The position numbers and the translations under genes are program-made. Of a DNA stretch of 64,000 nt, positions 1-12,196 are shown in pieces; positions within the stretch are counted from its first letter, which is position 1, and every line of letters begins with the position of its first letter. Location of the stretch: the NCBI GenBank assembly GCA_902728285.1, contig CACVBU010000588.1, positions 737,107 through 801,106 of the forward strand, in the 5' to 3' direction. The notes under the pieces are model-generated. The model did no database searches. It worked only from the letters and a program-made list of their open reading frames with translations, and was not told where the DNA came from. The DNA comes from Clytia hemisphaerica (Eukaryota > Cnidaria > Hydrozoa > Leptothecata > Clytiidae).

Positions 1-352
1 AGGCGAGGCCAATTTAATTTGTTGTTTTACGGGCCAAGCTGCCCAAAAAAAAGTCGGTCGGTGAAAAAATAAAAATAGAATTAAACCTTCAACAAGATCT
101 CCCAAAAAGGCAGCAAAGACTACTACATCTTGATAAAAATGCAAAATAGAAAATGAAAAGGTCGAATTCATGGATAAAATGAACAATTGAACATAATATT
201 CTCAAAACCTTGGAAAAACTACCAAAATTCTGAAATTTGGCAGTCTGTAAAGCAATGAAAATAAAAATTTATTACCAAAATCAATTTTATTTTTATTTCG
301 ATTTTCGGAATTTCAGGGTCGGTCCGGCCCGTAAAACAACTAATCAAATTGG
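1..352. repeat. MITE-like inverted-repeat element, copy 1
   Basis: The left edge (window start) and the right edge near 320-352 carry the same motif inverted: a short AATTTAATT-like stretch next to TTGTTTTACGGGCC on the left and GGCCCGTAAAACAACTAAT on the right. A second copy with the same edges and orientation lies at 1430-1901. The interior is AT-rich and has no coding signal. The left end may be cut by the window boundary. Confidence 0.6.
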
Positions 353-1429
353 TCTCACCTAAAAAGTTTCACTTTTACCTTAGGAATAAGAATAGGTTTT
401 GGAACAATTTGAGGCTAAAAGTGTTGAATATAAGAACAGCGGAGTCTCGACAAACATTTAAAAGTGGCTGTCCCGGTCTATGAGTTTTAGGAGCTCGAAT
501 TCAATTATTTTTTACAAATTTCAACTTACAGATTTACAAAGGGAATTTTAAAAATTTTAGAGCATGGTTTTTTGCTTCCATTTAGTCGTCCAATATTCTT
601 TTGTTTTTGAAATGTCACTTTTTTTCAAACAAGAAGAACTGTCCTATGGAAATCAGTACTTATCAGTTGATGATACATCGAAGATAAAATAGGAACCCTT
701 TTGAAACAGTTGGTTTTTCTTTCATGATGTTTCATTAATGATTTATTGCATGGCCTAAAATAATGTTTACGATAGTCACATATAAATATCACAGTTTCTC
801 CTCTATATGAACTGAAACATACGCTCTTTGAGAACTATATTTAGGGATTTTAGGAAATTTATAGACATTCTAAGATGTAAATTTGAGGGGTATAACACCG
901 TTAGAAGGTGTTTTAGCATGTTTTACCAATTGAAGATCGTACAAATTCTAGATTTTAGATTTATTTGACTTCATACGTGCTTTTATAAGACATAAATATA
1001 GCTAAGCTACTGGCATCTGCTAACGAAATCGTGTTCCTAAACAACTTGTGGCTTTGTAGAGGTCCGCGATTCAGATTAAAGTGTATCTAGTTTTCAATGA
1101 GTGTCATGTTACGTCCATCCAATATGACGTTTTTATTGGTTTTGGAAGGATTTATTAGATTGACGTTAACTGTAGTTTAATATCCCTTTATATATATTCC
1201 CCCTTTTATTCTTTCTACTACGAAAAATCATTTTTCGGCTTTGAAAGTCAACTTATGCAAATTGAAGTGGGAATATTACATGCAGTACCTACGAGTAAGG
1301 GGTATATATGATATAGTAATAAGGGTATACAAATACAAGAATAGTGCAGTGTTTAAAGAAGCTGAATTTTAGTTATCCTTGGAATGAATGGATGAAGCCT
1401 AAAATACCTCGATTGCTCCTAGAATAGAT
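353..1429. other. Unassigned AT-rich DNA
   Basis: No open frame of useful length, tandem repeat or clear inverted repeat was seen here. It separates two copies of the same MITE family. Confidence 0.4.
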
Positions 1430-1901
1430 AAGGCGAGGCAAAATTATTTTTTTTGTTTTACGGGCCAAGCTACCCTTTTGCTATCTTGGCAAAAATGCGA
1501 AATAGAAAATGAAAAGACACAAAAATTTGGGTCAAGCTAGAGTTTTTACAAGTTCTTTGATGACTCTGTTGGTCGTTAAATGTTGAGACAAACGATTTTA
1601 TTACTTTTTCTAAAGAACGCGTCATCCCTTTTGTTTAAAAATAACCAATTAGTTAAGCATCTTGTAAAAACTCCAGCTCATCCCAAAAATTTCGAATTCT
1701 TGGATAAAATTAAAATTAAATATAATATTCTCATAATCTGGAAAAACTACCAAAATTTTTAAATTTTTTTGGCAGTCTGTAAAGCAATGAATGAAAATAG
1801 AAATGTACTACCAAAATAAACTTTATTTTTATTTCGATTTTTGAAATTTTAGGGTCGGTCGGGCCCGTAAAACAACTAATTAAATTGGTCTTGTCTAAGA
1901 A
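1430..1901. repeat. MITE-like inverted-repeat element, copy 2
   Basis: This is a second copy of the element at 1-352. It has TTGTTTTACGGGCC near 1455 and the reverse complement GGCCCGTAAAACAAC near 1863. The short open frame at 1580-1762 lies inside it and is not believable as a gene. I could not fix a target-site duplication. Confidence 0.6.
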
Positions 1902-2383
1902 CGATTTGGAGTCTCAAAGTACCATCAAAAGTAAGAACTGCCGAGTTGAAGAAACTTGTTTTTATAAAAAATGCATAATTGAATTCCCAAATGACTTAAC
2001 AACAGAAAGGATTACAAAAACCATGGGATACATATCCCTTGATGGTAACATCATCTCAAGATGATGGTCAAAGAAAAATGAACTGAAAAGCTTATATTTG
2101 GATGAATGTTGTATATGCTGTTTTTTTTCATGGTTAGTTTATGCTATGGACCTCAGTTCGTTCAATGTTTGAAGGTCAGGTGGTGAAATGAACTCGGGAA
2201 TTAACTGTAAAATTAGTTCAGATTTTGTTGATTTAGTTTGTCAATATGTAAGTATAAGGACTTAGCAGGGATTTGTTAAAACTTTAAAACAGTGCTAACT
2301 TGTGCTAACGAGCTCTTGATGAAATATTGGATTAACAAATAAAATGCTCTCGTAAAATAAATAAAAAGTGATCGAGAATGACT
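1902..2383. other. Unassigned AT-rich DNA
   Basis: Nothing recognisable was seen on either strand. Confidence 0.35.
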
Positions 2384-2695
2384 AATATATTTATCCGGGG
2401 GGGTACTAGGGCAAAATGGGTTACGGGGATGCTTCGCTGGTCAGGGTACCTTTTTGAACCTCCACGAGTCCCAGGTAGGATCGCAAAAACACCAAAATAG
2501 AAAAATCAGTCCCTCGTAGGGTGCCTATTTTTGGAAAATTTGGGGAAAAAGTAGAAAATTTTGGAATTTCAGTCCCATTCAGGGTCACTTTTTTCGCAAA
2601 TTTCGAGTCACACGTAGGATCTATTTTTCGAACCCCAGCGGAGCACCCCCGTCGGTCGACAAGTACCCGGGTACCCCCCCCCCGGGTATTTATCT
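2384..2695. repeat. Short inverted-repeat element with G/C-run ends
   Basis: The left end (TTTATCCGGGGGGGTAC) and right end (GTACCCCCCCCCGGGTA) are roughly inverted copies. The small overlapping frames on both strands inside are explained by this repeat. Ends are approximate. Confidence 0.5.
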
Positions 2696-2985
2696 TGATT
2701 TTTGTGATTTGATTATTTTTAGCATTTTCGACTGAAAACAGAAAAACAAGTATTGACAATAAGTTGCAGCACAGAGCAGCGTTAAGCTAACATGTACCTA
2801 CACTTAAGAAATTTGAGAGATCAACAAAAATAGGACAAACATAGATTTGAAAAGAAATATTTTGAACATTTAAATATGCGGGGTATATGAAAGACAGTTT
2901 AGTGAATAGTATCACGATAAGAAAAGGTGTCAAACTCTTGAATGTATTTTTATTTTGATAAGGAAAAAGGCTTTATGACAAAAAA

Positions 2986-3534
2986 ATGGTTGTTAGTGAC
3001 TTGAGAAAAAATAACATTAGTCCACAAGTGGGACGTAATAAGAAAAGTAGTTTGTTATTATCACCAAATTCTAAAATGCTCTCAGTGTCACCTAACGGCT
3101 CACCAAAAATGATTCGACAAAAAAGTAGCAGTTCACCTAACGAACTCAAAGTTGAGTTAAACGATTATCAATTGTATGGTTATCGACGAAATTCGACATA
3201 TTTTACGAATGGTTCAACAAGTTACGAGAATGATTTCGAAGATGGCCAACCTGACTATAAGGAGCAATTTCGTCAGACAATGCTTCAAATGTATGCGGAA
3301 ACTGGTCGACGTCGGAGCGGCCAATATGCTGATTTAAAGCAGCGGAAATTCGAGCAGCGCCTACAACGAAATGAATTATTGGAAGGTAAAGAAAATCAAT
3401 CCAAGTTTTATTTCTTCGTCAAGTACATGGTCACGGAACATGAACATATTTTACAGTTGTTGATCTTTCTACCGTTGATATTGACTTCATTATATATCGT
3501 TTGCGTGGAGGAAAAACCCTTGTTTACAACTTGA
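2986..3534 (+). CDS. Hypothetical single-pass membrane protein, 182 aa
   Basis: The frame is a clean 182-codon ATG-to-TGA ORF and I do not recognise the family. The first ~75 residues are low-complexity and Ser/Asn/Lys rich, with repeated SPN and SPNG motifs that look disordered and phosphorylatable. A charged middle (~residues 90-130, rich in Arg, Gln and Glu) looks helical. A hydrophobic segment near residues 153-175 (ILQLLIFLPLILTSLYIV) is followed by only about 10 residues, as in a tail-anchored protein. Codon use is mixed and no intron is needed. It could also be the last or only coding exon of a longer gene. It is more convincing than other small frames here because its composition is structured rather than repeat-derived. 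Confidence 0.5.
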   Translation: MVVSDLRKNNISPQVGRNKKSSLLLSPNSKMLSVSPNGSPKMIRQKSSSSPNELKVELNDYQLYGYRRNSTYFTNGSTSYENDFEDGQPDYKEQFRQTMLQMYAETGRRRSGQYADLKQRKFEQRLQRNELLEGKENQSKFYFFVKYMVTEHEHILQLLIFLPLILTSLYIVCVEEKPLFTT

Positions 3535-3616
3535 TTTACTTTGGCTGTTTGATAGAATTTACGATGTAGATAAAAAAAACTGAAGTCAAAACTTCAAGCT
3601 CCTCGTTTTCGGACTA

Positions 3617-4859
3617 CAGTATATGGCCCCCAAAACGGAGACGGCCCCCCAAAACGGAGGTCATCATTAAAATGAGGATTTTGACTTGTAGATTTATCAG
3701 AATTAAACGATTTTTGTTTATTTTGAAAGAATGATGGTTAAACTTAAAAATGAGCAAATTTTTGCTGGTTTGAGACGGATTCAAAACAACATATTTGCGT
3801 CTAATGGAAATATTTTAACACCAAAATTAGATAAAAATTGCATATAACTTACTCTAGCTCCTTGGATATTGAAAATAAGTTATGAAAACTGGGTATAGGA
3901 AACTTTCTACACCTAATGCCGTTCAGAAAATGCAAATACATCTGTGACTTTAGAGGCTGGGACAAAAGATATAGCATCTTGAAGGTCAACCAGTATTTTG
4001 GAGCCCTAGAATCAGCATCGACAAAACCGAAAATTCTAAATATGAGAAAAAGCAAAAAATCTTGGAATTCTATTCCTATCAATTAATAGTTTATAACAAA
4101 AAATTGACATTATATATAAAATGTTTCGCTGAATCAGCAAAAACGGCAAATTCTCTCATTTTTTTGCAAAATATAGGAGAAAATATCTTTAAAGCTAAAT
4201 TTTTTCAGTTTCAGTTAACCTTTTTTCTAAAATTTTCACAGCTTATTCCATACATGAATGGAACTATTTTCAAAAGAGTTTTGTTTTCAAAAACTTGATT
4301 AAGACGTTGTTAAATCAAAATTATCATTTTGAAAATTTCTAAATTTTCAGTTTGGACTTTGCAATATCGAAAATCTTGAAATATTTCATAAAAATCATAA
4401 ATTTTACATCCATCGGGTCGTAAATTTAAGGGAGAACACAAATATGTTCATAGTTTCCCCCCCTATTACCACCGGGCTTAATAATTTGATTTTAGCTACA
4501 CCTCCGTTTTGGGGGCCCCAAACCTGCATTTTGACAACCAGGGGTATACTGTAAAAATTTTATCAAATAAATTTATGCCCAAAACCCTCTAAATCATATT
4601 TCAAAACTATGGTCAAAATTTTGTATTCATATCTTAAAGATATCTCGAGAAATCGCTAAAATTTCAAACCTCCGTTTTGGGGGCCATTAGAAAAAAGTTA
4701 CCTATCTTTAAGCGATTGAAAAATATTGTTGAAATTGAAAATTTTGAAAAAGAACTTCCAGGAAATAAAGTAGAGATGTTAAAGTTTTTGTAAAATCTCT
4801 TTTCCCCTAGATTTGAGAGAAATTTCAAATTTGATCACCGTTTTGGGGGCCACATACTG
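3617..4859. mobile_element. Tc1/mariner-like non-autonomous element
   Basis: The ends are inverted copies beginning CAGTATATGGCCCCCAAAAC on the left and ending with the matching complement CCACATACTG on the right. Both sides are flanked by TA, and the CAGT start with a TA target site is typical of the Tc1/mariner superfamily. The CCGTTTTGGGGGCC end motif recurs internally near 4505 and 4675. No transposase frame is present. Confidence 0.7.
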
Positions 4860-5627
4860 TAATTGGGAACTAAAGATTTAAACAGACAAGACTTTTGGTA
4901 GATTTATCGCATTTGTTCAAACTTATTTATGCTTAAAGCATCTTATAACTGTAAGTGCAATTCATTATGTAATTCATGTAAATAGAAAATCTGTTCTGAA
5001 TTTGATATTGTAAAGAAATTGAACCTTAAACTAAACATAGTATTATTTTTGTTGTCCCTTGCGTCGGACAGTTGTTACTGTTTGTTTTTTTTATTTGATA
5101 TTTCTCGCAGTGGAGGTGGAGTAATTCGATCCATTAAACAATTTTTTGATGTCGCCTTCTTGATGAAGCTTAATTTATGGTCAAAAAACTTACAAAATTC
5201 AGATTCCAAAGGCTAACCTGAGATCAGATCGTCATTGTTTTCTTCACACCACACTAAAGCTCTTAAGGGATGGGTGAAAACATAACAATCTGACGAATAT
5301 GCAATCTCATTTTCTTGTTGAGGTCCGTGCATCGCCAAGAGTAGGCTGGGAACAACAACAAAGTAAAATTTAGTTTTTGACATTTCCGGCGCACAACAAG
5401 ATTCTTGTTGTAGAATTCTCCGCGGAATGATTATTTTCCTCAGATGTTTAATCTTCAAGGGCCTTCAGTGGTTTACCGTGCCCGTAAGACAATTATGATC
5501 AGCTGTTATCAGGTTACCAAAGACCCAATGTATTGGGCCATTCTATTTTATATCTATAGACGGGGCACATTTCCAGAGTTCCCTAAAGAAGAAACTCCAC
5601 GGGGGTCTAACGATATTTTTCCAGGGA
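4860..5627. other. Unassigned DNA with short overlapping frames
   Basis: Frames of 60-81 codons occur on both strands (for example 5019-5216 plus and 5213-5458 minus). None shows domain-like composition or a splice context that I could defend. Confidence 0.3.
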
Positions 5628-5635
5628 GTTGGTAG

Positions 5636-5932
5636 CACAGATATCTGTAAAGCCCGAAGGGCTAGATTTGCAGCTTTTATCGAAAAGTGAAGCCTATGTT
5701 TGGAAGGATTTCCTACCAAAGTCACGTGACTAAAATATGCAATTTCACCGGTTTGAGAGATGTGAAATAGCGCTTACCGCCTACTTTTTTTGATCTCGTG
5801 CTCCGAAAACAATTAAAATGCTAGATCCTATCCATCGGCACGAAATTTAAAAAGTCAAATTTTAGCTTCACTTTTTTTTGCTGGAGAAAGCTTAAAGTTG
5901 CTTATCTAGCCCTTCGGGCTTAGATATCTGTG
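5636..5932. mobile_element. hAT-like MITE with perfect 8-bp target duplication
   Basis: The element starts CACAGATATCTGTAAAGCCC and ends with the inverted AGATATCTGTG. It is flanked by GTTGGTAG at 5628-5635 and the identical GTTGGTAG at 5933-5940. An 8-bp duplication points to hAT. Each end also holds the partly self-complementary AGCCCGAAGGGCT motif, shared with elements at 31065-31297 and 31564-31661. No coding capacity. Confidence 0.75.
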
Positions 5933-5940
5933 GTTGGTAG

Positions 5941-6569
5941 TCTGAATTGTAGACCTCTACAAAACCGCAGGTAGTATAGTATAAGAAGCACGAATTCGTT
6001 AGAGGGTGCAAGCAGCACCAACTCCCTAGTTGGATTCTTTAATTTGAAAGTTCCTGGGAATATCTGTATAATCATAAATTGGCTTGAAAAGGTTCGTCCA
6101 GGTCCAACTCCCTCTATGGTATTTAAATGGAACCAAGAGTTTGAGTCACTAAAATGGGGTAGGGTGAACATAAAACTATGCCTTTTGATTTAACAAATAT
6201 CTTTTCTTCCCATAAATATAAAAATCTATCTGGAAATGGCTTTAAATAAAGCTAATAAAATTATTTCCTAGGTGTGGTAAAAATGTTAAAAATTCTGAAA
6301 AATTCACTAAAAACACCAAAATGCGTTAAATTCCCCGTAAAAATATCTTTCATTAGATAAAAGGAAAGATTTAGCCAATACAAATAAATTGTTATCCTAA
6401 AATTTCATTTTTCAACACAAATGAAAATAAACCTCATTTTAGTCCAACTGATATGTCAAGGTTAAAAAAATTCTCGTTTTTCTACAAGCAAAGTCAGAGC
6501 TCTGCCAAAAGAAATCCTTCACCATTCAAAAATATGACAATATTGTAATAATTAATTATTCATCTTCAT
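5941..6569. other. Intergenic DNA downstream of the TMX-like gene
   Basis: AT-rich sequence without a convincing frame. It would hold the 3' untranslated region and cleavage site of the minus-strand gene that ends at 6570. Confidence 0.35.
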
Positions 6570-9273
6570 TTATTTATTTTTCTTTTTGGATTGACGTTTT
6601 GAAGCAGTTTTCTCATTACCCTCGCCTGTCGACTTTGGAGCACAAATACAGGCCAACACGAGCAACCCAACACCCAAACCAATCAACGTCACGATCAATG
6701 TATCTTTTTCTGGCAATCTTTTCTCTTTGTAAGCAGCCTGAAAAAAAAAAAATCGCGAGTTATGGTTTGATCCACGTAGTATATAACTACTACTAAAGAA
6801 TATTTTAGACGTGTCAACTTACAGGATTTCAGTGTTTTTTTTACCTTTTTTTGCAAAAAAAAGCCTTTGAAAATTGGGCTTTTCCAGAACAAAAATTTAC
6901 CCCCACTGTTGAGGATATTGATATTTCGATATATTTCCACTCTAAAAAATATGCTCAACCCCCTGGATATCCTCTCTTATAAAGATGCTTACCCCTGGAT
7001 ATCGTATTTTTTACTTGAAAAGACACTTTACCCCCTGGATATCCGCTCCCTTGTAGATATTCAACTCCCTAGATATCCACTTTTGAACAAAAATCGTTGA
7101 CCCACTGGATATCCGATATCCTCAACAGGGGGGCACGGACTATTTCTGGAAAAGCCCATTCTTAACAGGCCTATTCCAGCCTATTCACAAAGGTTTATGC
7201 TCGCGAAAAATTCAAAACTAAAAAATTTGTAAAAGTCTAAAAAATATCCTATATTGGTGGTATTTTTCGCTATTTTGTTACTTTCTACACCCAAACTACC
7301 GTCAGTTGCACAAATTTAACGGTAATGTTATGTCTAACCTTTTTGATAAAATTTTGACAATAAAAAATAAATGACCTTCATTTCTTTCACGAAATCCTCT
7401 TGCCACGCATCACTGCAAATAAAATGAGAAATTTAAGTGGTACAGGTACAGTATTCGTAGAACTACACCTCTGTCTCAGCCACTCGGTTAGAATTTCTTA
7501 GCAATTTAGAGATAAAATGAAGAAGCAAAAATTATAAGGGAGTTTGTCAAATCACCTTTTTCAATGGGTGGGAATTTACAATTTTGTCAACGTTTTAAAA
7601 AATTATATGGATCTAATTTCATGAAAGGACCTGAACTTAACGGAGAAAAATGACCCTGAAGATGCAAACTTTAAACAAACATACGATTTTGAAAATTTCG
7701 CGAGTTAGCATCGCAAAAAGGCAATTTAAAAATAAAAACTCTTACATAGCATCGATAGGTTTAGGAGGTCGATATCCAGTTTGGGATTGATATCCACCAG
7801 TGATAAAATTAGCGATATTGGATTGAGCTACCATTCCTTTGTACTCCCATTGAAAACCACTTCGAAAGCTGAAAAAGAAGAAGAAGAAGAAGAAGATCAT
7901 ATTGGAGTCATAAACTTCTTGAAAAATAAAAGCAAGAAAGAATCTTTTCAACGTTGGTATTGGTATTCTTTTCTTTTAAAGGTTGATAAGAAATCTTCCA
8001 TAAAATGAAAATCACTCACAATTTAAGAACAGGTGTTTTAATTTTGAACCTTCTTTGAGTCACTAAAAAGTAAAACAATGACATTTAGATTCAATATCAA
8101 ATCATCAATAATAAATCATAATTGATATTGTTAGACACTAGTTTATCACTATTGGTAGATACCAATCCCAAGTTAGCACACTGCCACGTGGGGCTAAGCT
8201 TACCGCAAGTCGTGATTTTCTGATTTTTGAATTTGCTCATTTGCAAAAGTCTCATCCTTAAATTAATTAAATCATAATTGTCATATAAAACGTATTTTTT
8301 ATTTTAATCTTTTAAAAATTGCCCCACTTTCCTCTACCTTGAGGTAAACAAATGTGATACTTACGTCTGGAGTGGTCACGGTCTAAAACAGCAATGTTGA
8401 TTCTGCCTCGAAATCTATTGTTCAAAGGTAAATATATAAACATTACCAAAGAATTAAAGTTCAAATTGAAAACACTGGAATGCCAAAGCGGTTCAATAAC
8501 CAAAACTTAAAAAATGCAATTGCTTCTTGTATTTTTCTATCTATGGATTACTTACTCAGTTGAAAGTTGTTTCAATATTTTTTCTATCCCTGCACACTTT
8601 TTACAATCTCCCTTTGGTGCCCTGGAATAAAAGAAAATTTATATTGTAATGGTTAGTAACAAAGTCCACCATACAAGATACTGCATCCACAACTCAACGG
8701 ACTCGCATATTGCAACCTCGTTAAGAAGCTAACAACCATGCATTGAAAAAAAAAAAGTGAAAATGATGAGATTTAAGTATTCAGTCAAGGTATTGGCCAC
8801 TTCCTAAAATAAAATGCGAAAAGTCAAGACCTCCCCCATGAAAATTCAATGGAAATTCAAAACTCCCACCTTTGAGCATCGCAGTGGAATTTCAAATTTT
8901 ACCCACGCTCAAGGGAAACCAACCAATTCTGTAGCACGGCCTCCTCTTTGGTGAGAGGAAGACCAAAAGACCCCCCATTTCAGGGTAGAAATGTCTTCAA
9001 GTATAAACATGGAACGAGATTAAATAATATAATATTTGAATCTGGTATGGTGAATGACGAAAATTAAACAAAATTAGAAATTGGGAGATGTGCCAGTCAA
9101 ACTTACATCAAAATAAACCAATCGCCTGTAGTCATTCCAGTTGAGATTTGTGTTTTATGTTCAAAATCACTATCATTCAACGTAACCACATAGTTCTCAT
9201 CATTTCCATCTTGTTGTCCTTGTGTTGTCCTCAATATGAGGATGACAAATAACATCAAGATTTGTTTGATCAT
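6570..9273 (-). CDS. TMX-like ER thioredoxin-fold transmembrane protein, 7 exons
   Basis: The model joins 9273-9107, 8621-8556, 8414-8365, 8062-8020, 7868-7746, 7412-7376 and 6737-6570. All junctions are GT..AG and in phase, giving 217 aa. Residues 1-20 form a signal peptide, and a thioredoxin fold follows (YVVTLNDSDF start, GRINIAVLDRD strand, cis-proline in KTPVLKF). Residues ~174-196 are a membrane segment, and the C-terminus KKNK fits a KKXX ER-retrieval signal. This matches the small TMX family of ER redox membrane proteins. The usual WCxxC site is replaced by APKGDCKKC (residues 57-65): the normal first cysteine is missing, but C62 and C65 form a shifted CxxC. Oxidoreductase activity is therefore uncertain. 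A AATAAA overlaps the stop codon. Introns contain a MITE at 6876-7157. Confidence 0.75.
6876..7157. mobile_element. MITE, GGGCTTTTCCAGA family, copy A
   Basis: The ends GGGCTTTTCCAGAA and TTCTGGAAAAGCCC are inverted, with ATT directly on each side as a 3-bp target duplication. This suggests a PIF/Harbinger-type element. The interior contains about six spaced copies of a CCCCTGGATATC-like motif. It sits in intron 6 of the TMX-like gene. Relatives are at 10701-10964 and 16219-16517. Confidence 0.7.
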
Positions 9274-10086
9274 TTTTATTTATTGTTTTCTTGCTTAAAA
9301 ATACAAAAAGAAAATGTATCATACTTTTCCTTCTAAAATTTCATTGACTAAAAGGTAGTTTCAACTCAAGAGTAGTTTGTTTGAAACAAGAAAACACTTT
9401 TTAATATAAACGCTTGTTAATATAATTTTAACCTAATATATCAAAATGAAAGCTTTATCTTTTTTTCTATTTTCGCTACCAAATAATTACAAACGCATCT
9501 AATTCCCAAGTATAAAAATAAATTTACAAAATACAAAAAGACTAATTCTAATAAATTATCATATATTATCTTGTGTGTTTTTATAAAAAACTAGTGCTTC
9601 ATTTTATCATAAACTTATATCTTACGATATTGACGTTTAAAATGTTCTGACATGACTAAATTGATTAATTTTTATGAATCTTTCAACCTTCTCTAAACTT
9701 CAAAACCAATAAAATCAATAATCTACTTCTAATATAACTTGAATAAAACCAGGGTCAGATTTGAGAATTTTGTAAACACAAAAATTTGCTCTTAAACTTC
9801 CTTAGAGCAAGAGAGTACATCAAGCACTTGAAATACAACTATCTTAATTTGAAAACCACACCATACAGTCTGTCAGGAAAAAAGCAGAATATATTTGATA
9901 TAAAGTGAAGTCCTCAATACTTATTACCACACAAGAGTTTACAATACGAATAGATACTCAATTCCCAAAGTAACTAAAATGTTTTTTGTAAAATTTGAGT
10001 AATAAAGCTGTAACAATTCCTATTGATTATGAGAATTTTCTGTTCTGTTTTTTTTTCGAGCACACTGTATATCTAACAATCTTAAG
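9274..10086. other. Intergenic spacer between two minus-strand genes
   Basis: About 0.8 kb of AT-rich DNA separates the PQ-loop gene stop from the TMX-like gene start. It should hold the 3' UTR of the former and the promoter of the latter. I see no distinct TATA or other box that I would trust. Confidence 0.35.
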
Positions 10087-12100
10087 CTAAGATTCGCCAA
10101 AAATTCTATAATGCATATCAGTAAAAAAGTAACAGCTCAACGAGCCTTCATTATAATCTCTATAGAGTGAAGTCAAAAACAAAACTGCGAACATAGACAA
10201 TGGTCCAAATATAGTCCAAAAGGTATCCGCTCTTACAGCAAGCCCAACTGTAAATGCTATCAAGCCGATACACAGATAAATCAACAGGGCAATCTCAATA
10301 CAACTCTTTTCTTTGAGCCGGTGAAAATATCCAACAACGTTTATAGTTTGACTGCGACCATAAGATGCAACACAAGAAGTCTCATTTGAAGAGCATGCTT
10401 TTACAATAGCATCTACATTCATCTCTTCATTTTCAGATTCCTTGTGTTCGTTGAGTTCAATGTCTTCATTTTGTTTTTGGTGCTCTTCAAAAGGTATTGT
10501 GTAATCCATAGGGTCATGCATTGTTCCATATGTTTGTGTCTTCTTCTTGGGAACTGTTGGTCTTGGATACCAAAGAACCTAAAATTGTGAAGAAAAAACT
10601 CCAAATAATTATTAAATTATAAAGTGACATGACAAAGTACTCTAAGTATGAAAATGTTTCTTTAGAAATTAAAAACCATATCACCAGCTTACCTTGCATT
10701 GGGCTTTTCCAGAAAAAATTCGTTCATGGGGGATGGAGGATATATTATTTTTTCTGTGATCTACCCCTGGACATTTCGATTTTTCACCCCCTGGACACGT
10801 GTTTTACCCCTGGACAAGCATCAAGTTGACCCCCTAGACACAAATATTTACCCCTGGACATCGCAGATTTACCCCATGGACATGGCAGTTTTTCAGGTTT
10901 TTTTCAATACCCCTGGACAATATATCCTCCACCCCCCATGAATGGTTTTTTTCTGGAAGAGCCCATTACACAATGATTTTAAACTTTTAGAAGAAACGCT
11001 GACTAAAGTGGTATAGATTTTCATCACAATTTGAACAAAGATGAATTAATCAGTAAATAACCATTTTTACCTGGATTGCATTCATGTAAGCCAGAGACGA
11101 GGACAAATAATACATCATTTGAAATTGTAAGGGCACTTCCAACAAACAGATGGAGAGGTAACCAAAAGAAGACATCAAACAATACAACAACACTGAAATG
11201 GATGATTGGCCAAACGTTGTTCTCAACCAAATGTTCAACATCAGCTAAAAATATAATCAGAAAATGATTGATAAATCAAATATTAAATTAAAGTTTCATC
11301 ATAGCAAATAAACATAAATAAAATCAACGGAAACAGAATTTACCCAATACTTATAAAAAGAAAAACATGTACTTCATGCATGGTAAAATAATGAAATAGG
11401 ATAAATCAAGCATGTAAAAAAAATAATCAAATTTCCAATCCTAGGGAATCAAGAATACATATTTTTTTATAAGCAAGTGTCTGCCCCTATATCAGGCTCT
11501 CATTATGCTTAGCATTATATTGTTCTTAAACAACAGAGCCATTGCTTAAATTCCAAAAAACGTTATGCTTATAGAAGAAAAAACCTGTCATCAATGAAAA
11601 AACAATTTCTAACATGGTGGATTTAGAAATTATTTTACACAAACCTGTGGTAGGATTTTGATTGAGTAGAGAATAACATTCACCCATTGCAGTTTCATCG
11701 GACCATCAGGTACAGTGAGTTCAACAACCAAAATACAAGCCCATACAATGGCAATAACAGCTGTAAAAAGTAATCTCTTTTGTGGATTCTTTTTATTAAA
11801 GATCCAGAATTCAGCCAGGAATAGAAAATAGACAATTGGAAAATATACAGCAGAAGCTTTAAAGAATGCTCTCTTTTCAAAATCAAAAACATAAAATACT
11901 GCCGTCAAAGATGAAGTGAATAGTAAAGTTGGCCACAAAATGTGTAAGGCATCCACTGATTGATACATCCATATCTGGTGAATTTGTGGTAGAATTGCTG
12001 CAAAACCAATTAGTTGTGTAAACAAATAACAAATGTTCCCAATATTACAGTAACCGTAAGGTATGTCATCTCTACAATGTGTCTTTAGAAATGATTCCAT
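10087..12100 (-). CDS. PQ-loop (SLC66-like) multi-pass membrane protein, 3 exons
   Basis: The model joins 12100-11645, 11244-11071 and 10578-10087. All exons are in phase 0 with GT..AG junctions, giving 373 aa. Two PQ-loop repeats are visible: AILPQIHQIW near residue 38, and KILPQ at the end of exon 1 continuing as LMLNIW in exon 2, so the second PQ lies exactly at a splice junction. PQ-loop proteins such as MPDU1 and the lysosomal cystine or amino-acid exporters have seven helices. Here an acidic, Glu/Asn-rich linker (~residues 235-275) and two more hydrophobic segments follow, which is longer than usual for the family. An in-frame upstream ATG at 12196 would add 32 residues; 12100 was preferred because the added piece is not family-like. 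Substrate unknown. Confidence 0.7.
10701..10964. mobile_element. MITE, GGGCTTTTCCAGA family, copy B
   Basis: The ends GGGCTTTTCCAGAAAAAA and TTCTGGAAGAGCCC are inverted and flanked by ATT at 10698-10700 and 10965-10967. It lies in intron 2 of the PQ-loop gene. Its interior is a string of about seven ACCCCTGGACA-like motifs at irregular spacing, a close relative of the CCCCTGGATATC motif in copy A. Confidence 0.7.
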
Positions 12101-12196
12101 TGTGGTTGGTAAAAAAGATGTTTGATTAGAACATATTAAAATCGTTGTCTTTGAAAATATTCTATAACAAATGACATCATTAACTCTCAGGTTCAT

